From: Pyrus communis
Taxonomy: Eukaryota; Streptophyta; Magnoliopsida; Rosales; Rosaceae
Assembly: GCF_963583255.1 (NCBI RefSeq)
Contig: NC_084819.1
Span: 14,869,616 to 14,933,615, forward strand
Reading direction: 5' to 3'
DNA: 64,000 nucleotides
Part shown: positions 45,427 through 58,079 of the stretch, piece after piece
Numbering within the stretch: position 1 is the stretch's first letter
Layout of the letters: the number at the start of each line of letters is the position of its first letter
Position numbers and translations under genes: made by a program
Notes under the pieces: generated by a model
Database searches by the model: none
What the model was told of the DNA's origin: nothing
Seen by the model: only the letters and a program-made list of their open reading frames with translations

Positions 45427-48087
45427 TGTGACGACCCGTCCCTAATTTTATGTTTTTACAAATTTTAAAAGCGTGATTTTACAAAAATGCCCTTAGAGGC
45501 GAGGGTTTTGACTTTCGTTGATCAACGTATAGTGAGGTGTATGAATTAATCCTTTAGCGTATTCCTGAAGTACTCAACATTACAGACTCGTAGGCACAAA
45601 CAGAAGAGGATTTGGGGTTATGGTTAAAGTTTTACGAAATGGTAAACTCGAGAAGTACTTTTGTTTTAGTCACTATTTATATATTTTTATAATGTTTATA
45701 TTTATTTATCATTTGGTTATTTTTTTAAGTTGAAGAAGAAGAGAAAGAAGAAGTGGGGAACGGGAGAAGAGAAGAAAGAAGGGCTACTGCCCAATCAGAA
45801 AGAAGAGGGAGTGAGTGACTAACCAGAAGAAGGATGTGAGGAGATGGCCAATCGGGAGGTTGGAAGAGAGGGCCAAAGATGGAACGAAGAATAGGGGATC
45901 AAGAACCCTTTCTCCTTGACCCATTTCGGACCACGATCCGCATGTAGACCCGACGACTCCAATCCAAATTCTAGGGTCCTCTAGCAATTTTTCATGCGAA
46001 ATTCATCGAGCTTTCACCTGGGAACTTGTTCACAACCTCTACTTTCCTATTTCTACCAAAAACCTAAGTCAATTGGGGCTCCAATTCGTAGAAATCAAAC
46101 TGGGAACCCGATGGGTGAACAACGGCGAATCCGCCATTCATACAACTATTTCCTTCAATTACCACCACAGTTAACCTTCCCTTGGACCCAGGAATAAGAC
46201 CCAACCAGTGGTTGGGGCGGTGGATCTTCGGAGACTACGAATCGACAACCACCATTTTCTAGGGTTCCGGCGGGTTTGAGAAAAATGGGAGCTTTTCCAG
46301 GCCAAATTAGACTTGGCCGCAGATATAAAGTTTACTCTACTAATTGAGATCTTCATTCCACTAAATTTTGGTAATTTTAAAATAGTTGGATTTTCCCACG
46401 AGTCAGGGCGACCGACTGCCACCCACGGCGGTGCGTGGCTAGGGGTTGTCGATGTTATTCTTAGGCTAAATTAGATGTCTTGAGTTCAGTTTCGGTAATT
46501 GTATAACGTAGGTTGATCGTTTGGACCTAAATTCATTAAGATACGTTACTCGGTAAAGATGTGAATTGACGATCCGATCGTTGGATTGTCACCAAACTTT
46601 AATACATTATATTATGTAATATTTGAGGACCATAGGAACTTACGGATCTTCCCGAATTGGATTGGTAAGTTCATAAAATAAAATATTAACCGCCACTTGG
46701 TTTTGGCATCCGACCGTTGGATCGTAATGGAACTTTAGGATGTTGTCTAGAAGTATAACGTGGATCTTTGGAAGTAAGGGATTGGAAATCCATGATGCAG
46801 ATCTTTCGAATCGAACTACGTACGGATGTGCGTTATGTAAGTTACATATTTTATTGATAAGAATTTTGAGTTGTGATTTGATAATTGTTCTAGGCGCCAA
46901 TTGTTCGTGATGCCTCTATGGTTGTGCTAGGGAGTTGTAGCGTGAACTCCAGGTGAGTGGGCTTTTGTTTTCAGTATATATATGTATGCTTGGTATTTTT
47001 CCCAGAAAATGCGTTTAAATGTAATTATGTTTTGAAATGCTATGCCTCATGATTTATACTTGGATTATGAGTTAGTATAGTATGCATATTGTGATTTGAC
47101 GATGTGGACGCTCAGGTAAGTACCAGGTGAGTTATAGATTGTTAATGTGAGTTGATGAGTATGTTGAGATGCATTGAGAGCTCATAAACCTGTACCCCGG
47201 TGTTAGTGCTCCCGTCCGTAGTTAGGACACAGTCCTTCAAGTGATGTTCACCTCCTGCACCATACGTTCATCTTGGATCCAAGTTAGGTGCACAGTCCTG
47301 TCGTACATACCACTATAGGTAGTTCTGACTCGTAGATGACCCGCAATTATCCGCACAGTCTTCACGTGATTGTAGCACTTGAGCGTATTTCTTTACACCT
47401 AGTCCTGTCGTACAGACCGCTTTAGGTGGTTCCGACTCGTGTGTAGGTATATTTGTTGAGATGTGGATTTGAGCCGTACATGTCACGTTAGGTGATTCCA
47501 GCTAGATGGATGAGCTCTAGATTCAGTCGTACAGGTCACGTTAGGTGACTCCGGCTGACATATCATTTGCATTGATTGATATCACCTGACTTACATATTT
47601 TATGTTGAAATATTTGACATGGCATATATGTGGATTTTGCTAATTGGAGTATGGTTTCGATATATGTATATATTCTATTTTATGGGGAATTATATAGGTT
47701 TTACGGCAAGGGGTTACTGCCTTTGATAATTGAAATGGTTTTTAAAAAGCTTTGTTTTTGTCCACTCACACTTTCTGTTTTGCGCCCCTCCAGGTTTTAA
47801 TTGCTGAAGTTCGTATCAACGAGGATTCTTGGCCAATCTCAGGATAGGTGGTTACTTTTGAGGGTATAATTCTTATCCACTCCACTGTACTTACTTATGC
47901 TCTAACATCACGTGTGAAGTTGGTTCATTCCTGCTCACCATCGCACTCTAGTATTTAGGCACTCTTAGGTTTAAATTTATTCACATTTTTCCACATCACC
48001 ACACTTTATGGCTTCGTCACCTCCCAGGTGTCAGCCAGCACAGCTCGATTCGGAGTTTTAGTGGACATTCTGGGTCGAGGTGTGTCA
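45427..48087. mobile_element. Solo LTR of a large retrotransposon, 2.66 kb
   Basis: Starts TGTGACGACCCGTCC and ends GGGTCGAGGTGTGTCA, with short inverted termini. It is flanked by 'ttggc' (45422-45426) and 'ttgac' (48088-48092), a 5-base duplication with one change. No gag, protease, RT or integrase sequence lies inside, and no second copy is present, so a solo LTR fits best. A block at about 47180-47570 is made of imperfect repeats around 'cgtacaggtcacgttaggtg'. Open frames inside (for example near 46171-46422) show no domain. Confidence 0.65.
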
Positions 48088-48092
48088 TTGAC

Positions 48093-49718
48093 CACCTTAA
48101 CCATCGATTTGATATCAAAGGTAGAGATTTAATCGATGTGCTTTTGATGTTTAAATCAAAACCTTTAAGATCAATTCAAGGGCCCGTGATCACAAATCTT
48201 TGCTCACTACCAAGTGACCAAGAAAGCTGGATTCGGAGATGAGAATGCTTTGGAAAATGCATTTTATAACTATTGTTGGCCGAAAAGTCTTCAGCAAACA
48301 AATTTTAAAAGGACGTGAAATACTCATCTTGATTGAAATGTATAAATTTTGTCTTTAAAGGTGAGATTGCCAAAAAAGGATCTCAAATTTAGTCTTCCGG
48401 TTGGAAGAACTCATACAGTTATATATATATCTCCAGAGAATTCAAATAGAAGATAAAGTAGAACTTCGTTAATTGAATATCTGATAAATTAATAACAATA
48501 CTTTTGGCCGATCCCAACTCGAGATAACATGTTAAATTAATAATTAGCTAAATTTATAAGATAATACATTATAATTTTTTTTTATATAGGTCCTATGTAA
48601 TATATAAATTAATAATTCCCATTTACAATGACATTTGTTTATTTAACTAGAATTTTTGCTTGGTTAAATGTTTATAAAAAATAAAAAAAAGTAGATCCAT
48701 GAATTTACTTGGTTAATCAAATACATACAATTATTAATTCGTAAAACGATAAACTAATACAATAGACAACATATAAGAAAGTACGGAATTCCTTGATAAA
48801 TTAATAAGTTATTAATTCATTTGATAAATTAGAAACTTATAATTGATCAATTTTCTAATATTTACTAAATTAATAATTTTTTCTTGACCACAAGACTATT
48901 AATTTATAATAGTTATCCACACCCAATAATATCAGCAGCACCATGTCAGTCAGAATGTCACATTCATCTGATTGTGAAATGCCACTGTTTTCCTATTGGC
49001 CCACCCGTAACATATGCTTGGAATCCATTGGAGGACTCAACAAAGAAAATTAAGGATTAAAAAAAAATTATAAAATAGAAAAATAAATGTTATGAGTGAA
49101 TAAAAATCTTGCAAAATTATTGGCCAGCATGTCTCGATTCATATAAATGTGATGACGATATATATATTTGTAGTGGTTCATATAAATAGTGGCTCAACAT
49201 AGTTTTTGGTCGATGAACTAACCGTTTGTTAATATTCACTTTCTCATTGAGAATTTTAACGGAAAAAAAAATATTTCACATTGAGAATTAACAAAATAAT
49301 GATATATTTCCACCTACAAATGAATTTAAAATAAGGTAGTGCTATCCGCACATCTCTTTTTACCTTTCAATACTTTTGTTAATTTTTTTCTATTAATCTT
49401 CTTCAATACATCAATCCAACAACCAAAAATTGAGAGAATGTGTGAGAAGTAAAAATGAGATTGTGATGGTACTACCTACAAATATACAACTTAAGAGCAA
49501 TGGAAAATAACAAATGCAATGCAGAAGCACTTCAGACAAACATTTTGCATAATCAAAAGTTGAACTCTCTCCATGATCAAATGATCAAATGACCCTAATT
49601 TTGAACTCCCAAGTGAACATATTATGTTCATCATTTTCCTAGCCTAACATAAACATTCGACATTTACCAACAAACGTAAGCTAATGATTTACTTGCGCAA
49701 ACTGATGGAAATTTCAGT
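48093..49718. other. AT-rich intergenic DNA
   Basis: Very AT-rich, with many 'attaataa' words at 48480-48910. A small MITE-like element is at 49335-49476. The right end should contain the 3' UTR of the transporter gene. No gene is recognised. Confidence 0.4.
49335..49476. mobile_element. Small MITE
   Basis: Ends 'ggtagtgctatcc' and 'gatggtactacc' are inverted, and the interior 'gtgagaagtaaaaa' against 'tctttttacctttca' pairs. It is related in interior to the 11.8-kb element. Non-coding. Confidence 0.45.
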
Positions 49719-52700
49719 CTAGAAGACGCGCTCTCCGGTAGCAAATAGGTTCCAAAAGATTGTTGTCGCGAAATATAGCCCTGCAGTGACCGTTAGGAAT
49801 GCCTGAAACGATCCTAACCATTGTACAAAATAACCAGTTCCTATCGTGCTGATTATCGCCGCCACTGTCCCGGCTGAATTTGTAATCCCTGTTGACAAAG
49901 AATGTAATTGAATCATTGTAGTCAGCTAACCAATTTAACAGATAAGAAAACATAATATAAACATTCCCTTCGTGGCGGGCTAATGGGAAATAACGCACCG
50001 TGGAGAAATCCCGCGGATTGTGGCGCTATATCCTGATCAAATAAAACAGCAGAAGCTAAGATCAGATTGGAAATCAAATGTCCAACATCTAATGGCTATG
50101 ATTGGATTATTTGGTAATTAACTATCTGCTCCATTAGTTTGGTTTGACAGTTCTGTCATATGCTTATATGGGTGGAACTTACTTGGATATTAAGGAGAAA
50201 GCCGGCTTGACTGAAAGAGCTCAAACACAAGGCTGCTGTGAGGAGTACCGCTGCAGCCTCGGGTGTCTTGGCATAGTTTAGGCCGAGCAATGACACTCCA
50301 GGGCCGATAAAACCAATAGACTGTTACGCACAAATATTTTTCAGTATAGTGATTTGTTACAAAAATATACTACAATGTTCGGGTAAGTGCAGCTGAATTT
50401 TAATTTGATTTGATTGAATTATATAAGTTCTTATAGAGACAGACGGCAATTCAAGGGCTACCTGCATGATCTTTCGAACTGTAGTCAACGAGTAGCCTGC
50501 CTTGATTAATGAATCCGATGCTGCACCAGCAATGTAGCTGGAAATTGCCATTGATCCCCATGGAACAGCACTAAACCATGCAGCTTGCTTCAAGTTTACA
50601 CCAAATACCTATAACAATAGAAAAATAGAAATCGTCATTTCCTAGAGCACACTGCCACAAACCACTATTGGTAATTCAACGTGAACACGTATGTGCACAC
50701 AAATACTAAACCAGTAACATGATAAATTTATTTGCGATCAATCAATTTTTACGCTATTAATGGGGTTAACGTAAACAAAGATCTAGGAAAAATGAACCTA
50801 CCGTCTTAAAATAAACCGGCATCCATGAGAGCAGAACAAAGTACCCCTGTAAGGTAGACCATGATTAAGAATCAATTGCGCAGCGGAAAAGAAAGGATGA
50901 AATCCACAGTAAAAGATATTAGAAAAACTCACCCAATTATTAGTTATGTTGGCACAAATAATGGCCCAAGTTGGTAATTTTGAAAATAGGAGCCGCATAG
51001 ATGGGAGCTTTCCACCTTTTTTGGGAGAATCAGATTTACCAGCTTGGATCATTCGGATCTCCGAGTTGCTGATGTAACGACTCTCACTTGGATCATTTGT
51101 GACTGTGTATGCCCATATTGTCAGCCAAAGCAGTCCAATGGAGGAGAAGAGAATAAAGGGACCGGAAAGTCCCATTGTTGACAACATAATTGGAGTTAGT
51201 AGTAAGCCAACGACATTGCCGAGGTGAAATCCAGCCATAGAGATTCCAACTGCACTTGCTCTTTCATGGCTCGGAAACCACCTGCTCATATTACAAGCGA
51301 CATGAGGATTGACTTCAGCTAAAATTTTAAAGTATTGTAAGTTGAACGTGTCTGATAGGTTGTTTACAAGAACTCTCTAAATTCTGCTATAGATTTACTT
51401 GCTCTGCAAGTTACCAAAAACAAGTACACTGATACATCATTCGCTAACAAATTAGGTGACCCAAGCATTATTGTAACTACAGTTAGAGGTCTAATGAATA
51501 ATTATGAGCAAGGATTAGGGAGACATTATATTACCTTGATAAGAGGGTGCTCATGGACGGGAGGGCTACACCTTCAGAGAGACCAAAGAAGGCACGGACG
51601 GCCAAGAGGCTGGTGGTGGAATGGTTGGCAGCCCAGGGAGTGAGGAGAGTTGCCAAAGACCACATGGCCACACCCCATGCCATCACTCTCTTTCCTCCAT
51701 ATCTGTCTACCAAGGCACCTCCAATCACTGATGAGAATATGTATCCCCATAGAAAGGATGACTGCAAAATGAATCATTCGAAATTCTAAATTGTCAACAA
51801 TGGGAAGGAAAAAAAAATGCCAAACAATAAAAACAAATTGCCCATTTTGCAACCTTTTCATTTTTAATTTCTAGTTTTAATTTTTCTGTTATGTCTGTTT
51901 CCCCTACAACTCATTAGAAAGAGCCGTGTAATAGATGATTATTTTGTCTACCACACTTACCAACTGATAAAAATAATTTTTTCAATATACATTCTTAACT
52001 ATTCTAGTCTACGAGTAGGGAGGTTTGAACTTGAGTGTAAACGGGGATCCATTGCCCTCCCCATTTACAACTAATTACAAAAACTTTGCTAAAATCAAAC
52101 ATTTGTGCAAGAAGATTTTCTAGCAATAAAATCCAAAAATTAGAACTTTTATTTGAGAGCCCCATCCAAGCCCAATTTGTACTTACACAATTGAACCAAC
52201 TTGAGATGAGGTTGGGTGACATATTTCAGCAGTGTAATCTTATGTAGGTACGAATAAGGGGCAAGCTTTTTTCCACAACAGCACAAGAAGACGAGAAATT
52301 TTTTATTGTGATCGGAACATGAGTGGTACATCACGTGTTTCTATATAAGTGGTGATAAATTTTATTTTTTAAATTATTAACTTGTTAACACACATATTCC
52401 ACAATTTTTATTTTTTTTATCACACTGAAAAATCTCTCCAATAAGTGACAGACAATTGATGATGTGAGAAGCAAATTTGAGATATAAAAACTAGATGCTT
52501 GTTGGAATTTTTTTTTTTTAAATGATTGAAAAAACTTTTGATGAAAGTGTACTTTAAAAACCAATCTTTAGTAAAAATGCAAGTGAATCATGCAAGAAGT
52601 ACACAAAGTGAATCTTGAAATAGCGCATAGTGCTTCCTGCAAGAAAACTTCCTACAGGAAGCACTTCAAGTGCTTTTAGAACTCAAAACAATTTAACCAA

Positions 52701-54167
52701 AAACGCTTGTAGTCATTTTAAAAACATTTTAAAATAATGTAAACTTGATATCTCATTTACTTTGATCTCTTTATTTGGCAGGCCCTACCTCCAAAAAAAG
52801 GTGAAAAATAGGTGCAAAGATGGAAACTTCACATCTTTCCATTAGGAGGAGGGTCCATTCTGGATTCACTTTGTAGAGATTCTAGGAATCCTCACATCCT
52901 AACCGTTCATCGTAAATCATGCGATCAGTTTTCATCAGATACTATATGTGTTTAATTTTAAATAAAAAAATCAAATGATTTCTGACCGCACGATACACGA
53001 TGAATGACTAAAATCCCCAAGACCCCCACAAGTGGATCCGGATGAGATCCAATTCCTTTCCATTAGAGGCATCTCTTATTAACTCATTTTTATGAACAGA
53101 TGACAACAATGAAGCACAACTGATAATAACACTCCTCAATAAATGTTACAACGGTACTCATCCTTGAACGCTTAACAATCTTGTTAAGTTATTTGCGCAT
53201 AGAGGCACAGCACGCAAAGAAAATTTATACCTACACTCCCAAAAACACATTCCAAACACTAACCAAACTGTGTGTTCGCTAGTTTGGATGCTATGGACCT
53301 TTTGGTAATCCTATCATCGCCGTTAATTTCGATGTTCCAAACAAAATGTCAAATCTTTAACAAAAACAAACAAACAAAAAGATGAAATTGACTAGAAGGG
53401 AGAAGAGCTAAAGCTCATAAGCTTCTCAAATCTCTTAATTAAAATTAAAAAGCTTCTTGAGATAATACTTGCTATTTCTTTTAAAATAACTAAAAATACT
53501 TCGAATGATCAAAAGCGTTTCTGAACTTAAAAGCGTCAAGTGACTAGTGTTTCTTACATATGCGGTCGCAAACAAGCTCTGACATAAGCCTATTTTTTTT
53601 TTTATAAAAAAGTGCTTTTGGCTCTACTAGCATTCCCAAACACGCCCTAGGTTTTTGCGCTCAAAGAAAGCATAGAGAAGACGGGTTTAAAGTTTGAAGT
53701 TGAGAGTAACGGACCTGAACGACGCCCAGGAAAGAACTGGACCAGCCATTTTTAGCAGCAAGAGGGACGATGGCCACCGACATGACGACCCTATCGGCAT
53801 TACACAAACACATCACGCACGCCACCAACGCCGCCACCTTGAATCTCTCCGGCACGCTCACTATTTCCTCAGCCGCTACCTCTCTCGCTCCTCCTCCTCC
53901 TCTGTTTTTCCCCATCAGTATTCCTCTCTCTATCCCCTCCGCCGTACACGTCACCGCCACCCCCCGTCGGCGCCCCCTCTGAGCCTCGTCCGTTCTTCTT
54001 CTCCATCCTCCTCTGTTTTTTCCAAACCCAATAACCAGCTGATCCCATTTTTTGGGCTCAAATCCCAGCTGGGTTTTCTTTGTGCTGATCAAACTCGATT
54101 GGGTTTTCAACAATCGAGAAGAAGGGTCGGAATGCAGCTGAGATTTAATGGGAGTTGCAGCCGCCAT
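49719..54167 (-). CDS. Plastid PHT4-family (SLC17) anion/phosphate transporter, 520 aa
   Basis: Eight coding exons: 54167-53715, 51761-51535, 51281-50933, 50846-50802, 50608-50462, 50320-50183, 50032-49999, 49888-49719. Phases close to 520 codons plus TAG. The first about 90 residues are Ser/Arg-rich and look like a plastid transit peptide. A major-facilitator core of about 12 helices follows, with NADRVVMSVAIVPLA in helix 1, the family loop YGGKRVMAWG, RAFFGLSEGVALPS, WFPSHERASAVG, and NIQDIAPQSAGFLHG near the end. Plant PHT4 proteins move phosphate or other anions across plastid or Golgi membranes, driven by sodium or proton gradients. The sequence looks closest to the PHT4;3/PHT4;5 (ANTR) type, but I cannot separate these by eye. 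Intron 1 (about 2 kb) carries two MITEs. Confidence 0.92.
52293..52439. mobile_element. Small MITE, second copy of the 22.45-kb family
   Basis: Ends 'gagaaattttttattgtgat' and 'atcacactgaaaaatctctc' are inverted. It has the same order of internal words as the copy at 22452-22620. Non-coding, inside intron 1 of the transporter gene. Confidence 0.55.
52846..53055. mobile_element. Mutator-like MITE with 11-bp flanking repeat
   Basis: Flanked by the perfect direct repeat 'ctttccattag' (52835-52845 and 53056-53066). The interior pairs 'accgttcatcgtaaatcatgcg' (split) with 'cgcacgatacacgatgaatg', as in the 9.87-kb element, and the right side has 'ggatccgg'. Non-coding. Confidence 0.6.
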
Positions 54168-55817
54168 GAGAGAGAGACAGAGAGGAGAGAGAGAGATTAA
54201 ATAAAACAGTGCATATTGATATACAATATTTCAAACAATGACCGACTTTGTATGCTGTTTAAATAAGAGAAACGATCAAGTGGGATTATCTTACATTTTC
54301 TAGCTACGTAGTTTTTATATGAATCGTGGGAAGATTTTGGCATTTTAAAGAATTGAAAAATAGAGAAATTTAAGGTGAAGGAGAAGATTGTTTTGTTTTG
54401 GTTTGGTTTAGGGGGGTTGGTGGGAATTGAGATCGAGAATGGCACTTGGACTCGGTCCCAGTATGGAAATTTTGTCAAGGGAAAATATGGGTGACGTGTC
54501 ACCCGATGGTGTCGTCCACGTCGATAAAATCATACGTGGCAACACGTACGGCTCTGCTTTTGGTGGTGGTAAGTGGCAACCAAACCACATATCATGTGTC
54601 ATGCATAGGAGATGCCACATTTCTTAGGAAGTCCCAAGTTAGGTGTAACCGGAATTTTTTTGATGCGAATATTTTTGTAGAGGTATTAAAAAAATTAGTA
54701 AAAGATATAGAAGGCGGGAGAGTGAAGTAACTTCACCCCACATTGGAAAAACAGTTAAATTTTAGCTAAAATCGATAGATTTCGTCGATATTTTCCGATA
54801 TATAGGTTAAATATTGACAAATTGTCATATGATATTCCTTGAAGTTTCATTTTAAATTTTCACATTTTTGAGCAAATTTTCATCATTTCCATCGAAGATA
54901 ACAAATATCAATATTGATATATCCATTGATATTTCAATAAATTTACATATCGATATTTCCACCGACACCTATTTTTTAAACATTGAGTGTGTAACTCATA
55001 TATTACACATGGGAGTGCCTCATTAATTTATTGAACAATGCTTGGATTCACTTGCTTACCATGTTGTGATTAGCGACTGTTTAGGCTACACATGTTTAAA
55101 AAATGTTTCTTTTATTCGTCGTCGTTTACAGGTTTTCTGTGACAAGAATCAATTAAGTTGAAGATCGTTTAACAACCTATTGAGTATTTACTTTTTAATT
55201 TTGTCCGATAATCTCATGCCATACAGAACAATTTCTTACTGCGATCTTGTCATTTTGATATTGCAAAGGAAAATTGTTCCCATGTCATACAAAACAATTG
55301 TATTTGGCAATTTTTGACGTTATTCTTTCACAAAAAATGCTAATGAGTAAAATCGTAATTGCAATTCCAAATAAAACAGGAAACAAGTCGACCAATCACA
55401 AACATTATTTCAATGGCGATGCTCACCACAAATTCATCGTATTGAGTCTCTTGTTATAATGCCCAAAGACCCAAAAACTTAGAAACGACACACCTACGTC
55501 TTCCACTCAAACAAGTTGGTCATAATTCAAACCAAAAATTTAAGTTTAGGTGGTGCATTCACTTACCCGCAATTTATAGAAGAAAATTATGCAACACCAA
55601 CAACAAAGACGTTGAAAGCAATCGATTTGGACTTCGACGGTCGACAAATAAATACAGAATATTATTATAATGTGAGCCATGGACCATGTAAGGTCATGCT
55701 CAAGTATAAACGCACCAACCCTTCATTTGCTTCCTCACGTGAATGGTAGAGTTGTGAAAAATATTATTCTAATTGTCTAACCAAAACTTCAAGATTTCAA
55801 GTATTTATTGTGCGTTT

Positions 55818-56290
55818 CTTAGACTAACTCCAATCCTTGGAGTAAGTTCTAAAATTTCCTTTCCATTCTTCCCTCCCATTTCATTCCAACTCTTGTTCTA
55901 AAATTGGGTTAAGTGCTAAAACTAAAAAAAAAAAACTCAAATACCAGCCAAAAAACTGGCCTGGGCTAAATATCCTGGCCCACTGTGTGCATAAACGTGC
56001 TGCAAAAAAAGGAAAAACCGCGCTAGTTAACGCGCTAAAAGCAAGGAAAATGGGATACTTTGAAGGGAAGTGGGGCCCAACCTGATGGGGTTGTCAGCCA
56101 CCCATATGCAATCTCATCTCCTTTATTTCTATCAAACGGCATATATTTCCATCTCCTTTAAATCTAACGGGTGATATTCATTCTTTAATAATCTAGGGCT
56201 AAAATTTTAGGTTAGAAGGGTTGGAGTAAAAAAGCTATTTATGGGTTAACATTTTTAAGTTTTACTCCAAGGGTTGAAGATGGTCTTAGG
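55818..56290. mobile_element. MITE with 'ccttggagtaa' ends
   Basis: The left end 'ctaactccaatccttggagtaa' is an imperfect inverted copy of the right end 'ttttactccaagggttgaag' plus 'atggtcttagg'. Length is about 470 bases and no coding capacity is seen. Confidence 0.5.
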
Positions 56291-57315
56291 CGATTTCAAG
56301 TATTAATTTTAGGGCTGAATCAGATTCAACCAAAATCTTTTCAAAACCTTTATTTCGTGCAAATTGCAAACCAATAAACGCACATGATATTTCTTTCAGC
56401 ATAAAAAATCTCACCTCGATCAAGGTTGGCACAAAAACCTGCAATCCAAGCACCTTTCACCTGTGGAATTTCTGAGAACAATGCCAACTCCAATAATTAG
56501 ACTATTTTTGTGTAAGAAGAGAATATTTCATAATTAGATTATATTTTGTAATAGATATATTCAAGTTTGATAGATTCGATTGAGATTTTTAAAAGATTTT
56601 AATGGAGTTATAAATTTAGAGGATTTGACGAAAGTTTAATGGACTTCCTAGGCTCCATGTAAAATTGAGTGGATTCTTTTAATATTTTAGAGAAAGAGGC
56701 AGAACTTTGATAAGGCCCAACGTACACAATGAGAATCTCTCCAAATCTTCCAAAATCTATCACTTTTTAAAATTATTTAAAGTCAGATCCTAACGGAATA
56801 TACATAGACTTTTATAAGAGATAAACTTTCATAGAATTAGTTCACCGCAACTGTAGTGTCTCGAGCCATTAATACAAAATCATGTGTATAAACTTTCTAC
56901 ACATGATCTTATACTAGTGGGACGAAACATGACGGTGGTAGTCATAGATTCTCTAAGAATCTTGATAAAATACACCCAAATTTTTATAAATTTTTATATA
57001 CTTTTGTAAACACTATAATTTTGATTGAATACCCCTAAACTGCGCATCAAGTTGGTCTGAGAGTCCACCTTGTACAAAGAGGTGATGAAGCACGAAGGTG
57101 CAAACCATACTTCATTGTTCTTTGAAATTTACAGTTTGTCCCCCAAATTGTCTTGTAGCCGCTGCTGAGATTATCTTTTAGTTATCTTAATAGATGTGTG
57201 CATATGAACGTACGGATAACAAAATAATAGATTTAAGCTGCTCTAATATTGAACTTTACTTTGCATTTTGTTGGATATCACGTGCATGGTTGGTGATGAT
57301 ATAACATGCAGCTCA

Positions 57316-57480
57316 TGAGCCTACGGTTTCCGAGGATGATAACGATAGGCGATGATGGGACCGCCGACTGGTTAAAGACGTAGGGGAGTTGTGTGGGGAA
57401 CTGATGAAGTTGATGGATTCGGATGCTGCCGAGGCTCAGGATTCAAAGGTTCTAGCTGCCCGGTTGGGAGTCACTGTTAG
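57316..57480 (+). pseudogene. Coding-like relic of unknown origin
   Basis: A frame with balanced base use reads LVKDVGELCGELMKLMDSDA and continues to AARLGV, in an otherwise AT-rich desert. An in-frame TGA interrupts it upstream (near 57352). No family is recognised. It may be a fragment of a host gene or of a transposon protein. Confidence 0.25.
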
Positions 57481-58079
57481 GTTTCAATTGTTGGACATCG
57501 GAAAAATAGCATATTTTAAGAGTCGGTTTTAAAGACAAATTCTATTCATGGGCTCTTAATAATTTGTATTAAAGAAAGATTTCACCACGCAACTGGGCCT
57601 AGCTGGACTTTGCTATAAGCTGGTAATGCGAGTGCTTTTGATGAGAGTTTTGAAAAGTACGTAGGAGTGCTCAATTGTTAACTACTTACTAATACGTTGT
57701 TATCTACTTGTTTGGATTCATTCTGTAAAGTAATCTCACGATTCGAATCATTCACTTTTTAGGTCTCTTTATTCATAGATCATCGTTGCAAAAAACTCAC
57801 TTAATTGGAAATCATTTAGCCCTTCAATTAATGTGAACATTTCATTATTTATCGACAACACTGTGTTCGTCTATATGTCTGGTCACAATTAGATAACTAA
57901 ACAATAAGTGTCCTTTGATATCAGTGAAATTTTCAAGAATGATCTTTTAGTGATAACTTAAAAAATGATCGAACTCGCTATCCACGAGTCCACGAGAATT
58001 GAACCTAAAACATCTCACTACACTACACTTTATCACTAAGTCTTCCCGTTGACCCTAAAAATTACAAAACCTACATGGT

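Larger units (their letters stand above)
51762..53714 (-). other. Intron 1 of the PHT4 transporter
   Basis: Large intron with a small MITE (52293-52439) and a Mutator-like MITE (52846-53055). An inverted word pair 'agtgcttcctg' and 'caggaagcact' lies near 52629-52666. No coding sequence is recognised. Confidence 0.5.

Noticed and set aside
45994..46422. Open frames inside the 2.66-kb LTR
   Set aside because: No retroelement or host domain is seen; the interval is bounded by LTR-type ends.
53694..54200. 168-codon plus-strand frame over the first PHT4 exon
   Set aside because: Antisense of the transporter's transit peptide and first helix; rich in His/Ser/Arg with no domain.
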